A stretch of 64,000 nucleotides of DNA from Mesostigma viride (Eukaryota > Streptophyta > Mesostigmatophyceae > Mesostigmatales > Mesostigmataceae). The notes beneath the pieces were generated by a model. The model was not told where the DNA came from. It saw only the letters and a list, made by a program, of their open reading frames with translations, and ran no database searches. Both the position numbers and the translations under genes were made by a program. Below, one piece after another: positions 11,025 through 17,917 of the stretch. Positions within the stretch are counted from its first letter, which is position 1, and every line of letters begins with the position of its first letter. The DNA is taken from positions 167,501-231,500 of the forward strand of contig RPFO01000084.1 of assembly GCA_009746045.1 (NCBI GenBank), given 5' to 3'.

Positions 11025-11597
11025 CTACTCCTTGTCCTTGGAGTGTCCAGTCAGGCTCTTCACGTACGAGGCGGAGTTCTTCTTGTCGCCATGGCCGTGG
11101 GAGCTTGACGCTCCCTCGCGGCTCCTCTTCCTGCCATTGGAAGTGGCGGTCTTTGCGTCCTCGAAACCCTTCTTTACCTCCTCCCATGCCCTGTAGAGCG
11201 CAATGGGGGAAATGCCTGGCTGGCGCTTGGACTTGGAGAAGCCATTGAGGAAATCGTCAACCATCTTAACGCACCCGTCGGCTTGGTCGAGGCGAATCCA
11301 CTCGCAGCGGTCCTCGACCTTCCTCGGCTTTGCCGCATTCTTCTCGTAGACCCACTCGACGCAAATTTTTGGCGTCTTGCGGTCGACATCGTCATATCCG
11401 GCGTCGTGAATCTTGAAGACCTCGCAGGTAGGTCCGGTGCCTCCAACAGCACCTTCGTTTCCGGAAAGAAGGGAGACCTTGTGCGTCAGGTGTGCGAGCT
11501 GGTCGGATATCTTTGTCTGGCCGTCCTCGAGACCATCGAGGATTTTTCCAAGCATTGCCAACGCCTTCTCGCAAGGCCCTGCGTTTCGGGAAGCCAT
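11025..11597 (-). CDS. PLV protein of unknown function, 190 aa
   Basis: The first ATG in the leftward frame is at 11597 (MASRNAGPCEKALAML); the frame is open further upstream but without an ATG. The N-terminal third is helical (about residues 10-45, leucine-spaced: ALAMLGKILDGLEDG...LAHLTHKVSLL). The middle is mixed and carries several Cys and Trp. The last ~45 residues are basic and Ser-rich (NGRKRSREGASSSHGHGDKK), resembling a nuclear localisation signal. No known family is recognised. It is the last gene of the leftward virion block, so a late or virion-associated role is possible. Confidence 0.6.
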   Translation of the reverse strand: MASRNAGPCEKALAMLGKILDGLEDGQTKISDQLAHLTHKVSLLSGNEGAVGGTGPTCEVFKIHDAGYDDVDRKTPKICVEWVYEKNAAKPRKVEDRCEWIRLDQADGCVKMVDDFLNGFSKSKRQPGISPIALYRAWEEVKKGFEDAKTATSNGRKRSREGASSSHGHGDKKNSASYVKSLTGHSKDKE

Positions 11598-11940
11598 GGC
11601 TACCGGCAGAGAGCTTGGCAACGTGAGATGCGTGACTTGCACGTGATTTTGCCTATTTGTGCACAATGTGCCAAGGTCCGTTACGTCTGCTGGCACGGCC
11701 TGGACAGGACGCGAAGGTGGCTGGACTTGTACAAGTGTCGAACTTGGCTAAATTTCGGAGCGATGCAAGTCTAAGGTGGCCTCTACCACGTGGCGAGTTC
11801 TGGGACGTGAATTTAGGTAAAAAGACTCGTAAGCGTGCGAGTAATCAACTGGGTCACTTGTCAAGCGCCTGAACGAAGATTCTAGAGTGTCCACGAGAGT
11901 GAATTTTCCGAAGCAACCACCCATATATGATGCACAGAAA
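11598..11940. other. Intergenic stretch in the PLV, nothing recognised
   Basis: About 340 bp between two leftward genes. A leftward frame of ~90 codons crosses it but shows no domain and overlaps the neighbouring gene, so I do not call it. Confidence 0.4.
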
Positions 11941-12453
11941 TTACTTACCGTGACATTTGCATTTATTAAAACCTCGCACCTTCTCAAATTGTAACACGCA
12001 GACGAAAGAATCGTATGCAGCAACGTTTTGATATTCCGTGTCTCCTACGTCCCTATCTATGTGGGCCAACCTTATCTCCAGAATGCCCCCGTTCCTAAAG
12101 AGATGTGGATTCCTCAAATTGAAATATGCGTGATCATTGATCAAAGAATAGTCGAAAGTGGTCGTTGTTGCTGTTGCTTTTTTGCATATTTCTGATCCCA
12201 ACACAACCCCCTGGTCCAAATTGTGCTCGCCACCCAAGAAACTGGGGGATACCAAGCCAATGAGCAAGTGAGGGGGGGTGCTTTCGATTCCTGCAATGGA
12301 CGCAAAGTGAAGCCCGCCTCTCCAATCCCCGTCAATGATGGGAGCACTTGGATCTGGTTTAATTTTAAAACGAAATGCCGCATTGTCAACGTCACTGTCA
12401 CTCGATGAGGCCTCGCTGTCAAGGACTATCTGGTAGTAATTTGGAAAATCCAT
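11941..12453 (-). CDS. PLV protein of unknown function, 170 aa, beta-rich
   Basis: ATG at 12453 (MDFPNYYQIVLDSEASSS) with the stop at 11941. The N-terminus has an acidic Ser/Asp patch. The body alternates hydrophobic and polar residues in the manner of beta strands (GGLHFASIAGI, HLLIGLVSPSFLGG, GGILEIRLAHI, FVCVLQFEKV). The C-terminus ends CKCHGK. Position next to the adhesin and capsid genes suggests a virion or attachment component. I recognise no family. The frame is intact. Confidence 0.6.
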   Translation of the reverse strand: MDFPNYYQIVLDSEASSSDSDVDNAAFRFKIKPDPSAPIIDGDWRGGLHFASIAGIESTPPHLLIGLVSPSFLGGEHNLDQGVVLGSEICKKATATTTTFDYSLINDHAYFNLRNPHLFRNGGILEIRLAHIDRDVGDTEYQNVAAYDSFVCVLQFEKVRGFNKCKCHGK

Positions 12454-12483
12454 TGCTTACATGATACGGATAGATAATTAGTT

Positions 12484-14403
12484 CTATGCCACCCCCCATC
12501 TGGCCTTCATCTGCGTGTTCAAGGTGGTGATCTCCGTGTCCGTCAGTGCGCGATTGTAGTAGATAAACTCGCCGTACGTGCAATCCCCTTCACGTTCCGT
12601 GAGAGTTGGAATGCTATTTATCGTGAACGCCGCGCTGTTATTGTGGGCACTCTCAGAACCTGTCCCGACTGAGGTGCCATTCTTCCACACTTGGACAGTG
12701 GAAGCGTTATGGCGTTCGGTGATCACCAGGTAATCGGCCCAAGCCCCGGTCCCTGACACAATGACAATGTCGGTGGTGGTGGATCTGCTTTCGAAGTTCG
12801 CATCTGTCATATGATTTATGTAATTTGTACTCGTGCCAGATGGTCCACAAAAGATGGTCCTGGCAAGTGCCTTGAATGCCCCTCGTTTTGCTACATAACA
12901 AATCGTATACTGTCCTAGAGTGAAGCTCGTCATTTGAGTCAGCTTGGAATTCCCGGCGTCCGTGAATGTGCCAACACCACGCCCGTTTTTGGCGTTCGAT
13001 GTGTACGTGGGCCTGGCCGCGTCAGTGCCTGAGTCGACATAGGAAGTGCCCACCTTGCTGTCAACCAATCGAATGGGCTGCCCGTTTGCAGTCACAGCTA
13101 CCGTTCTGGCGCTGTCTTGGTACATCTTTGTCGTGTCGTTGAAGTCGATCCATAGCGAGAGCCCAGAAATGTCGTTGGGGCTCCACGCGACTGGAGGGGT
13201 GTATGTGAACTGTATCGTATTGGACGCCGAGTTCCCATGGCCCGACACGGAGTCTGTCGCCGCGTTGGCACCCACGCTGACGGTCGTCAATGTGTTCGAG
13301 GTTCCTGACACGTCGAACGTGTAAAACGCCGCGTTTACCTGCACCAAGTTGGACGCCGTCCCGTTGGTAACGACGATGTCCCCGAGCGCAAAACCAGTGA
13401 CTGACCGGCTGAAGGTAGCCGTCACGCCGACTGGGCTCGCGGACGGTGTTGCCCCGGCCGAAGTCGCGAGGGTGACGGTAGGCGGCGGGGAGTAGGTGAA
13501 CGCGACCGTGTTAGACTCGGCGTTTGTGACCCCGAATTCGCCTACCGTCAAGCCATCGACCACCCTCACGATCGTCTGGGAATATGGAGTGGTTGGTGTC
13601 ACTGCGAACTGGTACGATGCCCCGGTACCTGTTACCGACGACGCTGTTCCGTTGTTCACGTAGATGTCCCCGCTACCAAACCCAGTCACGGGCTTGTCAA
13701 ATGTGACATCCATTGTGACGGGGCTTGTGGTTGGATACGTCCCTGCCGCTGTAGATAGAGCGACCGTGATAGGTGGAGGGCTCAATGTGAATGTTAGAGT
13801 ATTGGATGCGTCGTTTCCACCGTCCACCACATCCACTCCCACGCTAACAGTGGTGGGGGTGTATGCCGCGACGGGAGTGACCGAGAATGTATAAGATGAA
13901 CCACTGCCTGTCAACGAGGAAGCGGTCCCATTGGTAACTACTATGTCGTCTATGGAAAAACCAGCTATGGACTTACTGAAAGTGGCAGCCACTGCGATAG
14001 GGCTCGCAGTAGGATTAGCGCCTGCCGTTGTAGCAAGTGTGACGGTGGTGGAAGGAGGGGTGTAGGTAAATGATAACAGGTTGGATTCGTCGTTATATGC
14101 CCCAGAAACCCCTGTTACCTTATTTTCTTTCACGGAAACCGTGGTTGGGATCGAACCTGTGATATTTGTTATATCAAAAAAATACGTCGCCGGTGCACCT
14201 AAAAAGAGGTCGACTGCCGTTCCGTTTGTCACGTCAATGTCTGATAGATCAAAACCAGTGACGTCTTCATTAAATGTCGCCATCACGAAAACGGGGACAT
14301 TCGATGGTGTAAGGTCCACTGTTGATAACCCAACCGTGACCGAGGTACTAGGAACGCGTCGTTTATATAAAAGAGCGGGGCATATACCACTATCCAGCAA
14401 CAT
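12484..14403 (-). CDS. Adhesin/fibre-like protein: four Ig-like repeats plus LamG-like domain, 639 aa
   Basis: The ATG is at 14403 and the frame is intact for 639 codons. Residues about 20-405 are four tandem ~95-residue units, each with a segment like SPVGVTATFSRSVTGF followed by DIVVTNGTAS and ending SNTLTFTLSPPP. This is the layout of bacterial-type Ig-like surface repeats. The C-terminal ~230 residues (from WSPNDISGLSLWIDFND) look like a concanavalin A/LamG-type lectin fold, including the typical VQVWKNGTSVGTG and YGEFIYYNRALTDTEI segments. Such architecture suits host attachment. It lies among capsid genes, so I infer a virion spike or decoration protein. The repeat type suggests bacterial or phage ancestry. 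Low sequence divergence among units suggests recent internal duplication. Confidence 0.75.
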   Translation of the reverse strand: MLLDSGICPALLYKRRVPSTSVTVGLSTVDLTPSNVPVFVMATFNEDVTGFDLSDIDVTNGTAVDLFLGAPATYFFDITNITGSIPTTVSVKENKVTGVSGAYNDESNLLSFTYTPPSTTVTLATTAGANPTASPIAVAATFSKSIAGFSIDDIVVTNGTASSLTGSGSSYTFSVTPVAAYTPTTVSVGVDVVDGGNDASNTLTFTLSPPPITVALSTAAGTYPTTSPVTMDVTFDKPVTGFGSGDIYVNNGTASSVTGTGASYQFAVTPTTPYSQTIVRVVDGLTVGEFGVTNAESNTVAFTYSPPPTVTLATSAGATPSASPVGVTATFSRSVTGFALGDIVVTNGTASNLVQVNAAFYTFDVSGTSNTLTTVSVGANAATDSVSGHGNSASNTIQFTYTPPVAWSPNDISGLSLWIDFNDTTKMYQDSARTVAVTANGQPIRLVDSKVGTSYVDSGTDAARPTYTSNAKNGRGVGTFTDAGNSKLTQMTSFTLGQYTICYVAKRGAFKALARTIFCGPSGTSTNYINHMTDANFESRSTTTDIVIVSGTGAWADYLVITERHNASTVQVWKNGTSVGTGSESAHNNSAAFTINSIPTLTEREGDCTYGEFIYYNRALTDTEITTLNTQMKARWGVA

Positions 14404-14422
14404 TTGTATAGACTAATCGTCG

Positions 14423-14593
14423 TTATTTTTTTTGGTTTGGTAGCGGATACTTGAAGGTGGGGAGAAGGGGCAATGCTCGTCTAGCTGGCATTGTCATGGA
14501 CAGACCAGAATCTGCCATTTCAGGAATGTCAAAAATCAACTTCAACCTGTTAAACGGATTAGCTGTGATGCTAGGGTCTCGAAAGTAGTCCAT
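14423..14593 (-). CDS. Small PLV protein, 56 aa
   Basis: A short leftward frame between the adhesin and the capsid gene: ATG at 14593 (MDYFRDPSITANPFNRLKL) and TAA at 14423-14425, followed 20 bp later by the adhesin start. It contains an amphipathic start, two Met-rich turns and a Pro-rich basic end (FKYPLPNQKK). Upstream is an AT-rich stretch with TATATA (14599-14615), like a promoter. It is tightly fitted between genes in the same direction, so I judge it real. No family is recognised; small membrane-free virion peptides are common in this position. Confidence 0.5.
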   Translation of the reverse strand: MDYFRDPSITANPFNRLKLIFDIPEMADSGLSMTMPARRALPLLPTFKYPLPNQKK

Positions 14594-14621
14594 CGTTTGT
14601 CATTACACACGTATATATTTT

Positions 14622-15929
14622 TTAGAGGTACACGGCTGCCTGCCTGCCTGCAGCGATGTCCATCTTTGATTCGCATTCCGTGAAGATGTAGGAAATGCAG
14701 TCCGTCGCTCCCTTCTCGACTCGCAGCGTGACCACCGATGCCGTGCCACGAAGGTCAAGGCCGCTCATGTACTCTGGACCGGCACACGGCATATTAAGGT
14801 GACACGCCATCGTGAAGTTGTTGTTTAGCCACGTGGTAGGAGTCATGCCCTCCCGGACACAGGACAAGACATTCCCCTGGTCACCGAACGCGGACAACAG
14901 ATTGATCCACGCCTCGGTTGCGTTCGTACGGTATCCAGGCGCTAGGTTGGATCCGTTGATGTCGTATTGGTAGGAAGTCATACCATCCGCGATGTGATTG
15001 AACATCGTATTGCCAGATGCGTTGGTCACGTCCGCGCCGGCAGCAACCTGAATCGCCAGGAGTTTGCTGGCGGACGCGGAAGACAGCGACGCCTTGATGG
15101 CATAGGGAGTGCGAGTCCCGAGCGACTGTTTGGTGGACTGCCACGTCCGCCACTTGAAGGAGAGAGTTCCACCCTCGGCAAGCCTGGACGAGAAAATCTG
15201 GCCCACGATATCTCTTGGAACCTGTACGTGTCGATGCTAAAGTGGATGTTGCTCAGTTCGAAACCAACACCTGTCGCTGCTCAACGGCCACGATGCCATC
15301 GCCACCAGCAGCTGCTTGCGCCACGCTAGGAAGCATCACCCCTCCGTCCATGAGTGTGATTCGGATCTCGATGGGGGGGAAGAGACTCAGATCCACGATC
15401 CGAGGCTCGCCACTCAGGAATCCCAAAAAGTGGTCAATGACGCCGTCCACTGCGGTGTTTGCCTTCACGTTGTTTGTGAGAGCGCCAGCCGCATCAGCAA
15501 TGACGATGTTGTTATTCTTCGACCAACCAGCGGGAGCCTGCGCGAGATTGTACTCGACACCGCCGTGCACCGAGAGCAGCGTATGGAACAGCTGGGAGTA
15601 GTCGTTGATGCTGTCGACGGTCTGACCTCCTGCCAGTACCTCGAGGCGCCTGATGATGGAGGACGTGTACGCGGGGAACTTCGCGAACCCCGCCGTGGTC
15701 GTGGGGGTCCCCGTGAAAAACATTGCGAAGGAGTGCAAGTCCACGAACCCGGACGTGGGGAGGCGACCGCGACCACAGACCCTTGTTTGATGCCGTCGCT
15801 TGCTGAGAGGGTGCTGAGATGGACTCGTTGAGTCGTGTGCTGACCCAGCGCCTTCACGAGGTATTGCATGGACTTGGGGATAGCGCGCGAGTACCAGGAA
15901 TTGTCCGAAGCCATAGATTGTGTATACAT
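14622..15929 (-). pseudogene. Major capsid protein, double jelly-roll, frameshifted
   Basis: Three leftward frames together cover a PLV/virophage-type major capsid protein of roughly 430 residues. The N-terminal frame starts at ATG 15929 (or 15914, MASDNSWYSRAIPKSMQYLV). The middle frame (15744-15265) has DLHSFAMFFTGTPTTT and the typical RRLEVLAGGQTVDSINDYSQL region. The C-terminal frame (to 14622) has IVGQIFSSRLAEGGTLSFKW, a DVTNASGNTMFNH stretch and the closing CISYIFTECES. Breaks lie near 15752-15770, 15251-15262 and 15215-15225. Each shift is in the direction of one missing base, and a short piece between the last two breaks is in a third frame. The protein builds the pseudohexameric capsomers. 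As read, it cannot be made; sequencing error is the alternative. Confidence 0.85.
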
Positions 15930-15944
15930 TCGAATGAGATATTT

Positions 15945-16301
15945 TTACTGAAGAAGCTGGCCGAGTATGGGATTTTTTACCTTCGCTCCATCAACCCGTC
16001 TTTCGAGGTTGGACAAGGCGCTCAGACCAGTGTTTGCGACCGAGTACGCTTTCCCGAGCAGCGTACTCTTCGCGATCATGTTGGATGGGATGTGTCCGAG
16101 CGCGGAATCGACAATGCCCGCCGCCTGTTTGGCAGCCCGCGCCCCGTCGCCAATTTTTGAGATGACTTCGCCAGCGACGTGCCCGGCTTTCTTGACAGCT
16201 GACACGATGGCCGCCCCGTCGCCGACCCTCTTGATAGCGTTGCCGGCAAACTCTCCCACGCGTCTAGCCACGTTTCCGATTGCTCCAAAATTAACTTTCA
16301 T
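15945..16301 (-). CDS. Small Gly/Ala-rich amphipathic protein, 118 aa (minor virion protein)
   Basis: The ATG at 16301 (MKVNFGAIGNVARRVGEF) overlaps the stop of the upstream penton-like gene by 11 bp, which favours this start over non-ATG extensions. The sequence is a series of Gly/Ala-rich amphipathic helices with regular Lys/Arg (AIKRVGDGAAIVSAVKKAGHVAGEVISKIGDGARAAKQA), and no Cys or Trp. Between penton and major capsid genes, this composition recalls membrane-active or cement proteins of adenovirus-like viruses such as protein VI. That analogy is inference from position and composition, not homology. The gene ends 15 bp before the capsid start. Confidence 0.6.
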   Translation of the reverse strand: MKVNFGAIGNVARRVGEFAGNAIKRVGDGAAIVSAVKKAGHVAGEVISKIGDGARAAKQAAGIVDSALGHIPSNMIAKSTLLGKAYSVANTGLSALSNLERRVDGAKVKNPILGQLLQ

Positions 16302-17154
16302 CGTCCTCGATAGTACTAGATGGCTGAGAAATAAATCTGGTTTGTGGCTGGACGGTCCTGTCAAGGGCCATATACTTCAAAACGCTCCCGATCTTCCTCG
16401 CCTCTATTCCCATCGCCTTCTGAGGGCTTATGCGGAAGGAGAGCTGAAGAGCCCAATCCGAGTAGACAGTTATAGGAGCGTCGTCCTCGTCGAGCAGTCG
16501 GATCGTGATGTTGCTGGGAGAGTCCTTGAGATGCTGCCACAAAGGGGTCGCTGCCTGCCAAACAATGGGTTCTAAGAACTGCGACATGTTGGGACAGACG
16601 GCCAAAAGGCCTCCATATCCCGTGCCTGTCGACGATGATATCACGTTTCCTCGAACGATGTCGCTGTATACATACACCATTCTCAGTCTCCCATTCGTTG
16701 CTGGCCGGTTGCTAGCGAGGACACCTGTGAAAGGATATGATCCTTCCATGAGCCCCAACACCCGGCCCGTGGGCTCATCCACCGCGACAGAGAACTCGGT
16801 GGCATTTGTCACGGTAAAAAGACTAGTCGCCCTGTTGTACGTGACCGAGAACCCAGGATCTACCGCCTTCAAAGCTTCCTCTATGTTTTTTCGGTTTTCG
16901 ATAGTCGTGTACGAGCCGAGCGGCAAGGTCACCTTCGTAGGGGACTCGCTGCCAGACAAACGGACAGTGAAGTATCGGTTTCCTTCGCTGATGTGAGTCT
17001 GTTCAAACGGGATGGTCATGAGGGTAAGCCCGACGTCGTGATAATCGTCAAGGAGTCCCGCCGGGATGTCCCATACCGGATCCACTAGCGTCCCGCGAGT
17101 TCGGTTCTCCGTGCGAAGAGTGAGTGTCAGCGTTTCCTGGATGAACTCCTTCAT
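16291..17154 (-). CDS. Penton-like minor capsid protein, 287 aa
   Basis: The first ATG in frame is at 17154 (MKEFIQETLTLTLRTENRT); upstream codons lack an ATG. The protein carries the wording seen in PLV/virophage minor capsid proteins near the start: DIPAGLLDDYHDVGLTLMTI and FEQTHISEGNRYFTVRL. It then has an NIEEALKAVDPGFSVTYN helix, a beta-rich middle, and a C-terminal half with LLDEDDAPITVYSDWALQLS, as in the single jelly-roll penton. It would occupy the five-fold vertices. Its 5' end overlaps the 113-aa ORF by 107 bp and its 3' end overlaps the next gene by 11 bp. The frame is intact. The SF 'penton' label is by motif and position; a different minor capsid protein is possible. Confidence 0.7.
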   Translation of the reverse strand: MKEFIQETLTLTLRTENRTRGTLVDPVWDIPAGLLDDYHDVGLTLMTIPFEQTHISEGNRYFTVRLSGSESPTKVTLPLGSYTTIENRKNIEEALKAVDPGFSVTYNRATSLFTVTNATEFSVAVDEPTGRVLGLMEGSYPFTGVLASNRPATNGRLRMVYVYSDIVRGNVISSSTGTGYGGLLAVCPNMSQFLEPIVWQAATPLWQHLKDSPSNITIRLLDEDDAPITVYSDWALQLSFRISPQKAMGIEARKIGSVLKYMALDRTVQPQTRFISQPSSTIEDDES

Positions 17155-17389
17155 CGGCCACTTCTTCTGACAATAGCTCAGAAGTAATTTCGTTTGTCCC
17201 AAAAACCTTGACGACGCCTTCCTCAATTTTCGCCGATGCCCTTTTCATGGCGCGCTTGTCTTCCCTGTGAGTGGCTTCTTCTACAGTAGAGCATGGCGCC
17301 TCAATGAACTCTCGCGGGACATTTGGATGGAGGGTCATCCATTGAGAGATCTCGAGCATCTCGGCGTCAGTGAACAGCGGGCTGCTCAT
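17048..17389 (-). CDS. PLV ORF of 113 aa, unknown
   Basis: ATG at 17389 (MSSPLFTDAEMLEISQWM), two bases downstream of the zinc-finger gene's stop. The first ~75 residues look genuine (acidic N-terminal helix, charged KRAMKRASAKIEEGVVKVFG). The last ~35 residues overlap the start of the penton-like gene in another frame and are low-complexity Ser/Gly, so the native end may be altered. A frameshift near 17150-17220 that formerly joined it to another frame is possible. No family is recognised. Confidence 0.45.
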   Translation of the reverse strand: MSSPLFTDAEMLEISQWMTLHPNVPREFIEAPCSTVEEATHREDKRAMKRASAKIEEGVVKVFGTNEITSELLSEEVADEGVHPGNADTHSSHGEPNSRDASGSGMGHPGGTP

Positions 17390-17391
17390 GT

Positions 17392-17895
17392 TTACTCTTC
17401 TGTGAGATTTTTTTCAGCGCCTTCTTTTGGAATTCCCACGACCGTGTTGTGGACCCTCCTGAGATGCAGCAGGAGGTTTTTTTCGTTTGCGAACGTGCTC
17501 TTACACCCGGGTTGTGGGCATTTCCACCTCGCGCCTCCCACCTGGACTCGTTTCCCGACAGGTACACCCGCAGGCTCCGGGGGTGCCGCCACTGCTTCAT
17601 CGACGACAACCGGTTCGGGAGCCGGCGCGACAGGGGCCGGTTGGGCATACGCGGACAATGGGGGGTACGCGACCGGTCTAGAGTTCGCCATCACTGACGC
17701 CATGAGAAGGGCATCCTTGAACCCTCGCGCCTCTGCGACCTTCCCTTTGTTCACCGCTCTTCGGACCGGCGCGCTGTGGATGACAATGGTGTTGGTCGAT
17801 GAAGCGGTCACCTGCGACTGGGGTGCGACCTTACGCTTCGGTTTTCCCCTTTTACTTGAAGGACGGCGCCGTGCTGATTTCTGACGCCTTGCCAT
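17392..17895 (-). CDS. C2H2 zinc-finger protein with basic N-terminus, 167 aa
   Basis: ATG at 17895. Residues 1-30 are strongly basic (RRQKSARRRPSSKRGKPKRK), a likely nuclear localisation or DNA-binding tail. The middle (about 75-115) is Pro/Ala/Val-rich. Near the C-terminus one classical C2H2 finger is visible (WKCPQPGCKSTFANEKNLLL then HLRRVH, about residues 125-150). This suggests a DNA-condensing virion protein or a late transcription regulator. The gene sits within the virion block, 22 bp from the fibre-like gene's stop and 2 bp from the next start. The single finger would bind DNA weakly alone, so dimerisation or the basic tail may contribute. Confidence 0.65.
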   Translation of the reverse strand: MARRQKSARRRPSSKRGKPKRKVAPQSQVTASSTNTIVIHSAPVRRAVNKGKVAEARGFKDALLMASVMANSRPVAYPPLSAYAQPAPVAPAPEPVVVDEAVAAPPEPAGVPVGKRVQVGGARWKCPQPGCKSTFANEKNLLLHLRRVHNTVVGIPKEGAEKNLTEE

Positions 17896-17917
17896 TTCTG
17901 CATATAATCATAGATTT

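Noticed and set aside
10792-11187. 131-aa leftward frame near the left TIR
   Set aside because: It overlaps the 190-aa gene in another frame, extends into AT-rich non-coding DNA and lacks any motif.
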